A stretch of 64,000 nucleotides of DNA from Corynebacterium sp. zg-331 (GTDB lineage Bacteria; Actinomycetota; Actinomycetes; Mycobacteriales; Mycobacteriaceae). The stretch's first letter is position 1. Every line of letters starts with the position of its first letter. The DNA is taken from the NCBI RefSeq assembly GCF_014267345.1, contig NZ_JACMYD010000001.1:248001-312000 (forward strand), given 5' to 3'. Both the position numbers and the translations under genes were made by a program. Under the pieces are notes generated by a model. That model was not told the origin of the DNA, searched no databases, and saw only the letters and a list, made by a program, of their open reading frames with translations. Positions 19,363 to 28,659 of the stretch are shown one piece after another.

Positions 19363-19586
19363 CCCCATGTTTTTCGCGCTCGCGCCCGAGGGCGGGAATG
19401 TGATTCTGATTGGCGGAAATGCTCAAGATCAACTAAAGAATTACGTGAGGTACTATACTCGGTGTCAGTGTGGAACCAGCTACACTGGCTGCGAAGAACC
19501 GCAATGCAAGTGAACGAACGTAACCGTAGGGCTTGAGCGGCCTTACGCCAGCCCCATCGGGGCGGATGAACTCGAAGGGATCTCCA
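19363..19586 (+). promoter_or_regulatory. divIVA leader with candidate promoters and a small hairpin
   Basis: This 224-base gap has two good -10 boxes, TATACT at 19454-19459 and TACACT at 19481-19486. CAGTGT (19466-19471) and ACACTG (19482-19487) form an inverted repeat that overlaps the second box. A GCCCC-ATC-GGGGC hairpin lies at 19551-19563, 23 bases before the divIVA start. A strong separate promoter for divIVA is expected from its abundance. Confidence 0.45.
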
Positions 19587-20489
19587 ATGCCGCTGACACC
19601 AGCAGACGTGCACAACGTAGCTTTTAGCAAGCCGCCGATCGGCAAGCGGGGTTACAACGAGGACGAGGTGGATCAGTTCCTCGACCTGGTGGAGGACACC
19701 CTCGCTCAGTTGCAGGAGGAAAACGAGGATCTGCGTCAGCGCGTGGACGAGCTCAAGGGCTCCTCTTCCGCCTCCTCGGGGACGTCCTCCTCCCGCTCCG
19801 CTTCTTCCTCGGCCACGGACGAGTCCGCGCTGCGCCGCGAGATCGAGTCCGAGCTGCGGTCCGAGTACGAGGCTCAGCTCACCCAGGCGAAGAAGGCCAC
19901 GCAGAAGGCGGAGGCGGACATCAAGGCCGCCCGCGAGGAGACCGAGCGCGCGAAGAAGGAGGCCGCCGAGGCCAAGAACCGCGCCTCCTCCGCCCCCACG
20001 CAGCAGGCTCCGGCCGCTGCGGCCGCGGCCTCCACCGACGCGAACGTGCAGGCCGCCAAGGTGCTGGGCATGGCCCAGGAGATGGCCGACCGGCTCACCA
20101 CCGAGGCCCAGATGGAGTCCAAGTCCATGCTGGACGAGGCCCGCCAGGCCGCCGAGAAGCAGCTTGGCGAGGCCGACCGCAAGGCCCGTACCTTGGTGGC
20201 CGAGGCGGAGAAGAAGTCCGAGGAGACCCTGTCCGCTGCGCGCACCCGCGCCGAGACCCAGGTGCGCCAGGCCGAGGAGAAGGCCGCCGCCCTCAAGCAG
20301 GACGCCGAGCGCAAGCACTCCGAGATCATGTCCACGGTCAAGCAGCAGCAGACTGCCCTGGAGTCGCGCATCGCGGAGCTGCGTACCTTCGAGCGCGAGT
20401 ACCGCACTCGCCTCAAGACCATGCTTCAGAGCCAGCTGGAGGAGCTGGAGTCTCGCGGTTCCACGGTGACGAACTCCGCGGAGAACTAA
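19587..20489 (+). CDS. divIVA: Polar growth scaffold DivIVA (Wag31)
   Basis: DivIVA binds curved polar membrane and directs apical cell wall growth in corynebacteria and mycobacteria. The 300-residue product starts with [20 protein letters not shown] and [12 protein letters not shown], the membrane-binding N-terminal domain, followed by a Ser-rich linker (about 65-85) and long heptad-like Glu/Lys/Ala coiled coil to the end. The frame is open upstream to 19533, but homologues start at 19587, where AAGGGA precedes the ATG. It is followed by a strong terminator hairpin, which closes the dcw region. Confidence 0.95.
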   Translation: MPLTPADVHNVAFSKPPIGKRGYNEDEVDQFLDLVEDTLAQLQEENEDLRQRVDELKGSSSASSGTSSSRSASSSATDESALRREIESELRSEYEAQLTQAKKATQKAEADIKAAREETERAKKEAAEAKNRASSAPTQQAPAAAAAASTDANVQAAKVLGMAQEMADRLTTEAQMESKSMLDEARQAAEKQLGEADRKARTLVAEAEKKSEETLSAARTRAETQVRQAEEKAAALKQDAERKHSEIMSTVKQQQTALESRIAELRTFEREYRTRLKTMLQSQLEELESRGSTVTNSAEN

Positions 20490-20503
20490 ATCGGCTTTCT
20501 CGT

Positions 20504-20544
20504 GCGCTGCCCCATCGCGAAGACCCCTCGCGGTGGGGCAGCGC
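20504..20544 (+). terminator. Strong hairpin terminator after divIVA
   Basis: GCGCTGCCCCATCGCG (20504-20519) pairs with CGCGGTGGGGCAGCGC (20529-20544) through 16 pairs, one of them G-U, around a 9-base loop. No T-run follows; such U-less hairpins are common actinobacterial terminators. It starts 15 bases after the divIVA stop. Confidence 0.75.
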
Positions 20545-20573
20545 CGCGCGCGGGCTACTCCCGTGCAAGGGGA

Positions 20574-20579
20574 TAGACT
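20574..20579 (+). promoter_or_regulatory. Leaderless -10 box for the 70-residue membrane gene
   Basis: TAGACT is followed by exactly six bases and the ATG at 20586, the geometry of a leaderless corynebacterial transcript. It lies just past the divIVA terminator, so this gene starts a new unit. Confidence 0.65.
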
Positions 20580-20585
20580 GGCCCC

Positions 20586-20798
20586 ATGCTCGTCGCCGCC
20601 CTGATCTGTACCGCCCTCGCCCTGGTGAGCTTCGTCCTCGTGATTGTCACGGGCTATACCCTCGGATTGGTGGCGATGTTCCTCCTCGTGGCGGCGGCCG
20701 CCGCCCTGTTAGTGATCGACGTCGGCTCAAAGCGCCATCCTGCGGGGCGGCATTCGACGGACAAGCAGGAGCGCTATACTGTGAATCATATGCGTTGA
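20586..20798 (+). CDS. Small two-helix membrane protein of unknown function
   Basis: This 70-residue protein has two hydrophobic helices (about 3-24 and 27-46) and a short polar, basic tail ending YTVNHMR. I do not recognise a family. It has a good leaderless promoter, typical high-GC codon use, and a terminator in front, so it is probably a real gene. Its last codons contain the TATACT -10 box of the ileS T-box transcript. No function is proposed. Confidence 0.6.
   Translation: MLVAALICTALALVSFVLVIVTGYTLGLVAMFLLVAAAAALLVIDVGSKRHPAGRHSTDKQERYTVNHMR
20753..20780 (+). promoter_or_regulatory. Promoter of the ileS T-box transcript
   Basis: TTCGAC (20753-20758) and TATACT (20775-20780) are 16 bases apart; transcription would begin near 20787, just before the T-box stem I. 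The promoter lies inside the 3' end of the preceding small gene. Confidence 0.6.
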
Positions 20799-20965
20799 TC
20801 CGGCCATCACCGGGGAGTATTCGGAAGAACGGCGGCGTCGCTTAGTAGAACCGAACGGCCAAGGCCCGTTACGCCTTCACTACATCAATGAAGCGGCCGC
20901 GCGGTGGCGACCCACGCGCTCGGCAAGCAGGGTGGTACCGCGCGGCTCGTCTGCGTCCCTGCACC
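20787..20965 (+). promoter_or_regulatory. T-box riboswitch for ileS (ultrashort stem I, isoleucine)
   Basis: The leader carries the T-box bulge sequence AGGGTGGTACCGCG at 20929-20942, whose TGGT can pair with the free ACCA end of uncharged tRNA-Ile. Upstream, CCGG (20800-20803) and CCGG (20810-20813) flank CCATCA, with an ATC isoleucine specifier at 20806-20808. This matches the very short stem I of mycobacterial and other actinobacterial ileS T-boxes, which act on translation. The ileS ribosome site follows about 40 bases later and there is no obvious terminator with a T-run, which supports translational control. Confidence 0.85.
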
Positions 20966-20997
20966 CTAGGAACGGATGAGTGAAGGAGCAAGGTCGC

Positions 20998-23900
20998 ATG
21001 GCAGAAAGCGCCGGACACGAGGAGAACGCGGTGGGATCGGTGTATCCCCGGGTCGATCTTACCGGGGGATCCACCCGGTTCCCCGATATGGAGCGCGAAG
21101 TGTTGGCCTACTGGCAGCAGGACGGCACATTCCAAGAATCGTTGCGTCGCCGCGAGGGTTGCCCGGAGTACGTTTTTTACGACGGACCGCCCTTTGCCAA
21201 CGGCCTGCCGCACTATGGGCACCTGCTCACGGGGTACGTCAAGGACATCGTCCCGCGCTTTAAGACCATGCGCGGTTACCACGTGCCCCGGGTCTTTGGT
21301 TGGGACACCCACGGCCTGCCCGCCGAGCTGGAGGCGGAAAAACAGCTCGGCATCAAGGACAAGGGCGAGATCGAGGCGATGGGCCTGGCCAAGTTCAACG
21401 AGTACTGCGCCTCCTCGGTACTGCGCTACACGGAGGAATGGAAGCAGTACGTCACCCGGCAGGCGCGCTGGGTGGACTTTGATCACGGCTACAAGACGAT
21501 GGATCTTTCCTACATGGAGTCCGTGATCTGGGCCTTCAAGCAGCTCTACGATAAGGGCCTGATCTACCAGGGCTTCCGCGTCCTGCCCTATTCCTGGGCG
21601 GAGCACACCCCGCTGTCGAATCAGGAGACACGCCTGGACGATTCCTACAAGGAGCGCCAGGATCCCACCCTCACCGTGATCATGCCGATCACCGGGGCCC
21701 AGCCGGGCAGCCCGGGCGAGGCCACCCTGGCGGAGCACCCGGAGCTGGGCGAGGCAGCCGCGATCGCCTGGACCACCACCCCCTGGACGCTGCCCTCCAA
21801 CATGGCGCTGGCGGTTAATCCGGAGGTGGACTACGCGCTGGTGCGGGTGGGCCAGGAGGGCGCTGAGGGCTTCGCGGGTGCCACGCTGCTGCTGGCCGAC
21901 AGCCTGCGCGGAGCCTACGCCAAGGAACTCGGCGAGGACGCCGAGGTGCTGGGTACCCACCGCGGTGCGGATCTGGTGGGGCTGACCTATCGGCCCATCT
22001 TCCCGCACTTCGCGGACAAGGCTAAGGAGGGCGCCTTCCGCATCCTGGGCGCGGACTACGTGACCACCGAGGACGGCACGGGCATTGTTCACCAGGCCCC
22101 GGCCTTCGGTGAGGACGACATGAACACCTGCCAGGCGGAGAATATTCCGATGGTGCTTCCGGTGGACATGGACGGCACATTCACCTCCCTGGTCCCGGAG
22201 TACGAGGGCCAGCTGGTCTTTGACGCCAACAAGAACATCATCAGAGACCTGAAGGCCACCGGCCGGGTGTTGCGCCACCAGACCATCGTGCACTCCTACC
22301 CCCATTCCTGGCGCTCCGGGGAGCCGCTCATCTACATGGCTTTGCCCAGCTGGTTCGTCTCCGTGACGAAGATCCGGGATCGCATGGTGGAGCTCAACCA
22401 CGAGGACATCGAGTGGATGCCCGAGCACGTGCGCGACGGGCAGTTCGGCAAGTGGCTCGAGGGCGCGCGCGACTGGAACATCTCGCGCTCGCGCTACTGG
22501 GGCTCGCCCATCCCGGTGTGGGTCTCCGATGATGACGAGTACCCGCGCGTGGACGTCTACGGCTCCCTCGACGAGCTAGAACGCGACTTCGGGGTGCGCC
22601 CGGCCTCGCTGCACCGCCCCGACATCGACGAACTGACGCGCCCCAACCCGGACGATCCCACGGGTAGGTCCACCATGCGCCGCGTACCGGACGTGCTCGA
22701 CGTGTGGTTCGATTCCGGCTCCATGCCCTTTGCCCAGTTCCACTATCCCTTCGAGAACAAGGAGTGGTTCGAGTCCCACGCCCCGGCCGACTTCATCGTG
22801 GAGTACATCGGGCAGACCCGTGGTTGGTTCTACCTCCTGCACGTGCTCTCCACGGGGCTGTTCGACCGCCCTGCCTTTAAGAAGGTGGTGGCCCACGGCA
22901 TCGTGCTGGGCGATGACGGCCTGAAGATGTCCAAGTCCAAGGGCAATTACCCGGACGTGAACGAGGTCTTTGACCGCGACGGTTCGGACGCCATGCGCTG
23001 GTTCCTCATGAGCTCGCCCATCCTGCGTGGTGGTAACCTCATCGTCACCGAGCGCGGCATCCGGGAGGGGGTGCGTCAGGCCCTCCTGCCGCTGTGGAAC
23101 GCCTATTCCTTCCTCCAGCTGTATTCTTCCCGCCCCGCGACGTGGTCGGTGGATTCCCCCGACGTGCTCGATCGGTACATCCTGGCCAAGTTGCACGACG
23201 TGGTGGCTAGGGTGGAGCGTGCCCTGGATGCCACGGACATCGCCGCCGCCTGCGATCAGGTGCGCTGGTTCTGCGACGCGCTGACCAACTGGTACGTGCG
23301 TCGCTCCCGCGAGCGTTTCTGGGCGGGCGACGAGGAGCACCCGGAGGCCTTCAACACCCTATTCACGGTGCTCGAGACCATCACCCGCGTCACCGCGCCC
23401 CTGCTGCCCTACGCCAGCGAGGTGATCTGGCGGGGACTGACCGGGCAGCGCTCGGTGCACCTCACGGACTATCCGCGCACCGAGGACTTCCCCTCGGACC
23501 CGGACCTGGTATCCGCGATGGATGCGGTGCGCGGGGTGTGCTCGGCGGCCTCCTCGGTGCGCAAGGCCCACAAGCTGCGCAACCGGCTGCCGCTGCCGGC
23601 GCTGACGGTGGCCATGCCCGGCTCGGCCTCCCTGGCGGACTTCGCCGGGATCATCCGCGACGAGGTGAATGTCAAGGAGGTCATCTTAAGTGACGACGTG
23701 GACGCGGTGGGCCGCTTCGAGGTGGTGGTCAATGCCAAGGTGGCGGGCCCGCGACTGGGCCGCGACGTACAGCGCGTGATCAAGGCGGTCAAGGCCGGGC
23801 AGTACGAGCGCGTGGGGGATCGCGTGGTGGCCGAGGGGGTGGAACTGGCCCCCGAGGAGTTCACCGAGCGCCTGGTGGCCGCCCACCCGGAGTCCACGGC

Positions 23901-24216
23901 GCGGATCGACGGCCTGGGTGGATTGGTATCCCTGGACATGGAGGTCACCGAGGAGCTCGAGGCCGAGGGCTGGGCGGCGGATGTGATCCGCGGCCTCCAG
24001 GACGCCCGCAAGGCGGAGGACCTGGCGGTCTCCGATCGCATCGCGGTGGTGCTCTCCGTGCCGGAGGACAAGCGAGAGTGGGTCACCCGGCATCGCGACC
24101 ACATCGCCGGCGAGGTGCTGGCCACCTCCCTGGAGATTGTGGCTGGGGAACTGTCCGGTCGGGTGCACGAGGTGGTCAAGGGGGTCACGGCCACGGTGGT
24201 GGTTCCCGGGGCCTAG
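20998..24216 (+). CDS. ileS: Isoleucyl-tRNA synthetase
   Basis: IleRS charges tRNA-Ile and edits misactivated valine. The 1072-residue class I enzyme has H72-Y-G-H75 as the HIGH motif, K643-M-S-K-S647, and the CP1 editing region with [15 protein letters not shown]. The HYGH form and overall length resemble the eukaryote-like type 2 enzymes known from mycobacteria, many of which tolerate mupirocin. GAAGGAG at 20982-20988 favours the ATG at 20998 over the GTG at 20980. Expression is controlled by the T-box just upstream. Confidence 0.96.
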   Translation: MAESAGHEENAVGSVYPRVDLTGGSTRFPDMEREVLAYWQQDGTFQESLRRREGCPEYVFYDGPPFANGLPHYGHLLTGYVKDIVPRFKTMRGYHVPRVFGWDTHGLPAELEAEKQLGIKDKGEIEAMGLAKFNEYCASSVLRYTEEWKQYVTRQARWVDFDHGYKTMDLSYMESVIWAFKQLYDKGLIYQGFRVLPYSWAEHTPLSNQETRLDDSYKERQDPTLTVIMPITGAQPGSPGEATLAEHPELGEAAAIAWTTTPWTLPSNMALAVNPEVDYALVRVGQEGAEGFAGATLLLADSLRGAYAKELGEDAEVLGTHRGADLVGLTYRPIFPHFADKAKEGAFRILGADYVTTEDGTGIVHQAPAFGEDDMNTCQAENIPMVLPVDMDGTFTSLVPEYEGQLVFDANKNIIRDLKATGRVLRHQTIVHSYPHSWRSGEPLIYMALPSWFVSVTKIRDRMVELNHEDIEWMPEHVRDGQFGKWLEGARDWNISRSRYWGSPIPVWVSDDDEYPRVDVYGSLDELERDFGVRPASLHRPDIDELTRPNPDDPTGRSTMRRVPDVLDVWFDSGSMPFAQFHYPFENKEWFESHAPADFIVEYIGQTRGWFYLLHVLSTGLFDRPAFKKVVAHGIVLGDDGLKMSKSKGNYPDVNEVFDRDGSDAMRWFLMSSPILRGGNLIVTERGIREGVRQALLPLWNAYSFLQLYSSRPATWSVDSPDVLDRYILAKLHDVVARVERALDATDIAAACDQVRWFCDALTNWYVRRSRERFWAGDEEHPEAFNTLFTVLETITRVTAPLLPYASEVIWRGLTGQRSVHLTDYPRTEDFPSDPDLVSAMDAVRGVCSAASSVRKAHKLRNRLPLPALTVAMPGSASLADFAGIIRDEVNVKEVILSDDVDAVGRFEVVVNAKVAGPRLGRDVQRVIKAVKAGQYERVGDRVVAEGVELAPEEFTERLVAAHPESTARIDGLGGLVSLDMEVTEELEAEGWAADVIRGLQDARKAEDLAVSDRIAVVLSVPEDKREWVTRHRDHIAGEVLATSLEIVAGELSGRVHEVVKGVTATVVVPGA

Positions 24217-24226
24217 CATGCGACCT

Positions 24227-24242
24227 TCGTACATCTGATCGA
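24227..24242. promoter_or_regulatory. LexA (SOS) box upstream of dinB
   Basis: TCGTACATCTGATCGA matches the actinobacterial SOS consensus TCGAACNNNNGTTCGA at 10 of 12 fixed positions. It covers the -35 region (TCGACA, 24239-24244) of the dinB promoter, so bound LexA would block RNA polymerase. Confidence 0.6.
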
Positions 24243-24261
24243 CAAACGGTGGCGGGTGCCG

Positions 24262-24267
24262 TATCCT
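24262..24267 (+). promoter_or_regulatory. Leaderless -10 box for dinB
   Basis: TATCCT lies 17 bases after TCGACA (24239-24244) and 7 bases before the ATG at 24275, giving a complete leaderless promoter that overlaps the LexA-like site. Confidence 0.6.
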
Positions 24268-24274
24268 CACGGGT

Positions 24275-25672
24275 ATGCAGCGTTGGGTTCTTCATATTGA
24301 TATGGATGCCTTCTACGCTTCCTGCGAACAGCTCACCCGCCCCACGCTGCGGGGTCGTCCCGTGCTCGTGGCGGGAGTGGACGGGCGCGGCGTGGTGGCC
24401 GGGGCCTCCTACGAGGCCCGCCGCTTTGGGGCGCACTCCGCCATGCCTACCCACCGCGCCGCGGCGCTGGTGGGCTATCGCGCCGTGCTGGTGAAACCGC
24501 GTCGCGCGGTCTATGCCACCGCCTCGCGCCGGGTGTTTCAGATTGTGCGCCGCCACGCGGCGGTGATTGAGCAGCTCTCCGTGGACGAGGCATTCCTGGA
24601 ACCCGAGGAATTGGTGGGCGCGAGCCCGGCGGAGGTGGAACGGTGGAGCCAAGGCCTGCGTGAGGCCATCCGGGCGGAGACCGGCCTGCCCTCCTCCATC
24701 GGGGCGGGCTCCGGCAAGCAGTACGCCAAGATCGGCTCGGGTGAAGCCAAGCCGGATGGCGTGTGCGTCATCCCGGCGGATCGCCAGATCGCCATGCTCC
24801 ACCCCCTAGACGTGGGCAAGCTCTGGGGAGCGGGCCCGGTGACGCAGGGCAAGTTGCGCGCCGTGGGCGTGGAGACCATCGGCGACTTGGCCGCTATGAC
24901 GCGCCGCGAGGTGGAGATCACCCTGGGCTCCACGCTCGGCCTCCAGCTGTGGCAGCTCGCCCGCGGCCACGACGATCGCCCGGTGCAGCCGCGCGCCGAG
25001 GCCAAGCAGATATCCGCCGAGCACACCTATCCGAGGGACCTGCTCACCCGCGCGGAGGTCGATGCGGCTATTGAGCGCGCGGCCCGGGGCGCGCACCGGC
25101 GGCTGCTGCGCGACGGTCGTGGGGCGCGCACCGTTACCGTGAAGCTCCGCATGGCAGACTTTCATATCGAATCGCGTTCGACCACCCTGCCCTACGCCAC
25201 CGATAACCCCGAGACCCTGCGCGCCACGGCTGGCCGACTCGCGCGATACCCCGAGGAGGTGGGGTCGATCCGCCTGGTGGGGGTGGGCTACTCCGGATTG
25301 GAGGCCGCGCGCCAGGACGTGCTCTTCCCCGAATTGGAGCAGACCATGACCACCCCGGAACGGGGCGATAGTGACTACGAGGTGGGGGTGGCCGCGATCC
25401 CGGGCACCGAGCCGAGCCCCGAGGCGGTGAGCATCGAGGCCCCGCCCGCCGGATGGTATGCCACCGAGGACGTCTATCACCCCCAGTATGGGCACGGTTG
25501 GGTACAGGGCAGCGGGCACGGGATCGTCACAGTGCGCTTTGAAACGCGCACCACCGAGGCGGGGTGTACCCGCACCTTCGCCCAGGACGACCCGGATCTG
25601 CGCCCCGCCGATCCGGTGGACAGCCTGGACTGGGGGGATTGGTTGGCGCAACAGGCGGAGCAAGAAGAATAA
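24275..25672 (+). CDS. dinB: DNA polymerase IV (Y family)
   Basis: DinB carries out translesion synthesis past damaged bases. The 465-residue product has the Y-family catalytic residues: D9-M-D11 with AFYAS just after, and S102-V-D104-E105; helix-hairpin-helix and little-finger regions follow (QISAEHTYPRDL near 248). It is about 100 residues longer than E. coli DinB, with an acidic C-terminal tail containing an FPELEQ stretch that resembles a sliding-clamp binding motif. It has a leaderless promoter under a LexA-like box and converges on ansA. Confidence 0.92.
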   Translation: MQRWVLHIDMDAFYASCEQLTRPTLRGRPVLVAGVDGRGVVAGASYEARRFGAHSAMPTHRAAALVGYRAVLVKPRRAVYATASRRVFQIVRRHAAVIEQLSVDEAFLEPEELVGASPAEVERWSQGLREAIRAETGLPSSIGAGSGKQYAKIGSGEAKPDGVCVIPADRQIAMLHPLDVGKLWGAGPVTQGKLRAVGVETIGDLAAMTRREVEITLGSTLGLQLWQLARGHDDRPVQPRAEAKQISAEHTYPRDLLTRAEVDAAIERAARGAHRRLLRDGRGARTVTVKLRMADFHIESRSTTLPYATDNPETLRATAGRLARYPEEVGSIRLVGVGYSGLEAARQDVLFPELEQTMTTPERGDSDYEVGVAAIPGTEPSPEAVSIEAPPAGWYATEDVYHPQYGHGWVQGSGHGIVTVRFETRTTEAGCTRTFAQDDPDLRPADPVDSLDWGDWLAQQAEQEE

Positions 25673-25689
25673 GCCCGTATTGCCTTGGG

Positions 25690-26622
25690 CTAGAGCACGT
25701 CCCGGGGATCGACGCCCGCCGCCAGGGCCACCAGCAGCGCCATGCGAGCCTGGCCCGCCCGCAGGTATCCGGCCCCCACCGCGCCCCGCGCGCCCAGGGA
25801 AGCGCCGCCGCCGGGCCCTCCGTAATCAAAGCGCACCTCCCCGCGATGGGCGCGGGTGGTCACCACCACCGGCACCCCTTTATCCAGGGCGTCCTCTATC
25901 CCGCGCGCCAGATCGGTGCCGACGTTCCCGGCCCCCATCGCCTCGATCACCAGCCCGTGCGCCCCGGCGGCCACGGGGGCATCGATCAGCGTGCGGGGCG
26001 CGCCGGGATAGGCGGCGACGATGTCCACCCGATGCCCGGTTAGCGGTGCCACCGGGAGGGGAGCGGGGCGCTGGGGTTCGGCGGGGCCGAGGTAGGCGAA
26101 GGCATCCGGGGCGGAGGTATCCACCTTGATCGTGCCGCGCGCGGGCAGCACCTTGTTTCCCATGACGATGAGGGTACCCATGCCGCGCGCGGTGGGATCG
26201 AGGGCGATGGTGCAGGCGGCGAAGAGATTGCCGGGATCGTCCGGGGCGGGGGCGTCGCTGGGGCGCATGGCCCCGGTGAGGATCACGGGGCGATCGTCGC
26301 GGTGAAAGCAGTCGAGGGCCAGGGCGGTTTCCTCCAGGGAGTCGGTGCCGTGGGTGACGATCACCCCGGTGACGGAGGGGTCGCGGAGTTCCTGGTGTAC
26401 GACGGAAACGAGGGAATCGACCTCGTCGAGGCGCAGGGAGGAGGAGTCGAGGCGGCCGAGTGCGCGCACCCGCAGGCGTAGGTGTTCGGGATCGAAGCGG
26501 GTGCGCAGCGGGGCCGCCACGTCTTCACCGGAGAGGGTGGGGATGAGCGCGCCGGTGGCGTCGGTGGTGCAGGCGATAGTGCCGCCGGTGGTGAGGAGGG
26601 AGAGGGTCTGCGGGGTGCTCAT
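25690..26622 (-). CDS. ansA: L-asparaginase
   Basis: The enzyme hydrolyses L-asparagine to aspartate and ammonia. The 310-residue product has the TTGGTIA motif at 11-17 with the nucleophilic threonine and T90-H-G-T-D94 with the second catalytic threonine and aspartate. There is no signal peptide, so it is cytoplasmic. It ends 17 bases from the convergent dinB. The ATG at 26622 is preceded by a TACAAT -10 box 9 bases upstream, suggesting a nearly or fully leaderless transcript. Confidence 0.92.
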   Translation of the reverse strand: MSTPQTLSLLTTGGTIACTTDATGALIPTLSGEDVAAPLRTRFDPEHLRLRVRALGRLDSSSLRLDEVDSLVSVVHQELRDPSVTGVIVTHGTDSLEETALALDCFHRDDRPVILTGAMRPSDAPAPDDPGNLFAACTIALDPTARGMGTLIVMGNKVLPARGTIKVDTSAPDAFAYLGPAEPQRPAPLPVAPLTGHRVDIVAAYPGAPRTLIDAPVAAGAHGLVIEAMGAGNVGTDLARGIEDALDKGVPVVVTTRAHRGEVRFDYGGPGGGASLGARGAVGAGYLRAGQARMALLVALAAGVDPRDVL

Positions 26623-26631
26623 GATTCCGTC

Positions 26632-26637
26632 ATTGTA
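26632..26637 (-). promoter_or_regulatory. -10 box for ansA
   Basis: On the minus strand TACAAT lies 9 bases before the ansA ATG. The spacing fits a transcript with a leader of zero to three bases. Confidence 0.45.
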
Positions 26638-26765
26638 GGCGTCGTGCGCTGGGCGCGTAGGGCCTGAGAAATAACAGGTGTAACATCTTCCTCAGTCGTA
26701 ACTTTTAGCGCTCGCGCGTCTTCCGCCGTGCTGCGCGAGACGTCGATGTTATTCGAGGAGAAACC

Positions 26766-27401
26766 GTGAAGTTGCCAAAGATCGCCGCCGCCACCGCCGC
26801 ACTCAGCTTGGGGCTGACCCTGGCCGCCTGTTCCGGGGAAGACAAGGACGGTCAGGTGGAAGCCGCCTCCAGCGTGCCGGCGACCACCACCGCCGCCGAG
26901 GTTGCCCCCGCGCTGCCCACCGCCGCCGATCTTAACCGCGTGCTCGCCGCCGCCACCGATCCCAACCTGCCGATCGCGGACAAGATCGCTACCGTGCAGG
27001 GCGGGGAAACCGCCCCGGAGCTCTTTGAGGTCATGGCGCGCTCCAAGGAGGAATCTGGCGCGGACTTCCAGGTGGTAGACCCGGTTTTGGCCGGATACGC
27101 CGCCAACGAGGTGCTCACCAGCGTGCAGTTCCTCCGCCCCGATCAGCCCGAGCAGATGGCCGATAACGTGACCTTTGTGTACGAGAACGGTGCCTGGAAG
27201 CTCTCCCGGGACTGGGCTTGTACCCTGATTACCCGCGTGGTGCCGGACCAGGTTCCGGCGATGTGCGCGGATCAGATGCCCTCCCACGCTCCCGCCCCTG
27301 CCGATGCCCCTGCTCCTCCGGCTCCGGGGGCTCCCGCGGCGGTGCCTCCCGCAGCCCCGGGGGCTCCTGCCCCCGAGACCCCGGTTAACCCGGCGCGGTA
27401 A
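26766..27401 (+). CDS. Secreted lipoprotein of the low-molecular-weight antigen (Mtb12-like) type
   Basis: The 211-residue product has a signal peptide ending in the lipobox LAAC (Cys22), a Ser/Thr/Ala linker, a globular core (about 55-165) with VTFVYENGAWKLSRDWAC, and a disordered Pro/Ala tail. The ending of the core resembles NTF2-like or Mtb12-type lipoproteins of mycolate-containing bacteria; function is unknown. The GTG at 26766 follows GAGGAG. It is divergent from ansA. Lipid attachment would depend on Lgt and LspA, both encoded in this window. A second lipoprotein of similar design lies at 51566. Confidence 0.75.
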   Translation: MKLPKIAAATAALSLGLTLAACSGEDKDGQVEAASSVPATTTAAEVAPALPTAADLNRVLAAATDPNLPIADKIATVQGGETAPELFEVMARSKEESGADFQVVDPVLAGYAANEVLTSVQFLRPDQPEQMADNVTFVYENGAWKLSRDWACTLITRVVPDQVPAMCADQMPSHAPAPADAPAPPAPGAPAAVPPAAPGAPAPETPVNPAR

Positions 27402-27745
27402 GGTTCTCTCGGGGTTTCGGGCGGGGAACACAGTGTGATCGGGGTGAGGGGGCGGGGTCGCACCGGGGAGTGCGGCCCTTCTTTTTGTACAGGAGCGTGA
27501 AGGGTAAAAGGTCCCTCCCCGCCTGAATCGCGGGGTCCTTGGTTTGGCGGGACGCGCTTGAGCTGTTGCTTCATGGGAGCGGTGACGGGGTGGCATTTTA
27601 GACCGTCGTGGTGGAGTTTCGCATGTGAAAGATGCCATACATTGAGCGGAGAAGAACCTCTACCCCTTTGCTTGCGATGAGAGTAAGTTCAGCCTTATTG
27701 CAGGATCTTCTTAAGTTTTCATTCTCTGATCTCAAGAATGGTTTT
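27402..27745. other. Intergenic region before the porin gene
   Basis: These 344 bases contain no credible gene. CCCCGC (27517-27522) and GCGGGG (27530-27535) form a hairpin with a 7-base loop that may end the lipoprotein transcript. The second half is AT-richer. An in-frame extension of the porin frame reaches back to 27632 but lacks a ribosome site and would bury the signal peptide. Confidence 0.45.
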
Positions 27746-28627
27746 ATGTTGCGACGTGCGAGCGCGAGCCTCATGGTTGCGTGCGGGTGTGTTCTGCCGT
27801 TCGGGGCGATGGCCTCGGCGGCACCGATCATCGATTTTCTGCCCTATCCGGCGGCCCCCTTCGGCGGAGAAAGGAGCCTCCCCGATCGGTACGCGCAGCG
27901 GGTCACCGCCGATGGCTGGGTGCTTCATGCTCTGAAAGAGGAGGAGAAGATTAACGTGGCCCCGCCGCTCGATTCCTCAGCGACCACGGGGGAGAGCTTT
28001 GGCACCGTGACCGGCCGGGTATGGATCGACGGCCAGGGAAATCCGGAGATCTCGGGCGCGGTTTTTGAATCCGGTTACCAGATCGGGTGCGGGGTGGACG
28101 TATCCGGAGGGGTGGACTATGACGTGACCGGGACGGTGGGCGTGGCCCCGCACGGCACCGTGGGTATTGAGGGCGGTCCGCATGCAAATGGTGGCGTGGA
28201 GGGTGGCCCGAGCGTGAGCCTTGGTGGGGAGGCTGGCCCCGAGGTCAAGGTGACGCTTCCCGACGGCTCGCTGACCGCAGGCGCGGACGCCAAGGTCAAG
28301 CCGGAGATCGGCGGCGACGCCACCGGAAAGCTAGAGGCGGGCGGCGACGCCACCGCCAAGGGGGAGCTTGGGGCGGACGCCAAGGCCGAGGTCACCCCTA
28401 CGATTCGCGGGCACCTGCACCCGGGCAAGGTCACCAATGTGGCGCTGGTGTCTATGCCCGTCGATCCGCGTTTTCAGCGCGCGGGTGGCGGCTTCACCGG
28501 GGCGCACCTCCAGGTCAATGGGTGCGTTGGCCCGGTGACGGTGCGCTCCTACGTGACCATCTCGGCTAAGTCCGCTACCTCGGTGGATGCGGTGAGTGTC
28601 TACGGGGACGCGCAGCGTATTCGGTAG
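27746..28627 (+). CDS. MspA-family mycomembrane porin with a long Gly-rich insertion
   Basis: The 293-residue product has a signal peptide (cleavage after MASA, about residue 26), then a segment resembling MspA: WVLHALKEEEKINVAPPLD, GRVWIDGQGNPEISGAVFE and GYQIGCGVDVSGG, and near the end HLQVNGCVGPVTVRSYVTIS with VYGDAQRIR. MspA-family proteins form octameric pores through the mycomembrane. Between these parts, about residues 120-228 are Gly/Ala/Asp-rich and repetitive (GGDAT twice, GADAK twice); in MspA the matching part forms the beta-barrel hairpin and is shorter. The ATG at 27746 has a weak ribosome site. It begins a same-strand run leading to the toxin gene at 29000. Confidence 0.78.
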   Translation: MLRRASASLMVACGCVLPFGAMASAAPIIDFLPYPAAPFGGERSLPDRYAQRVTADGWVLHALKEEEKINVAPPLDSSATTGESFGTVTGRVWIDGQGNPEISGAVFESGYQIGCGVDVSGGVDYDVTGTVGVAPHGTVGIEGGPHANGGVEGGPSVSLGGEAGPEVKVTLPDGSLTAGADAKVKPEIGGDATGKLEAGGDATAKGELGADAKAEVTPTIRGHLHPGKVTNVALVSMPVDPRFQRAGGGFTGAHLQVNGCVGPVTVRSYVTISAKSATSVDAVSVYGDAQRIR

Positions 28628-28659
28628 GTGCCACGCAGGGATAAAAAAAGGGGAACGTT

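Noticed and set aside
27632..27745. Longer N-terminus for the MspA-like porin
   Set aside because: It would place a signal peptide about 40 residues inside the protein and has no ribosome site at its start.
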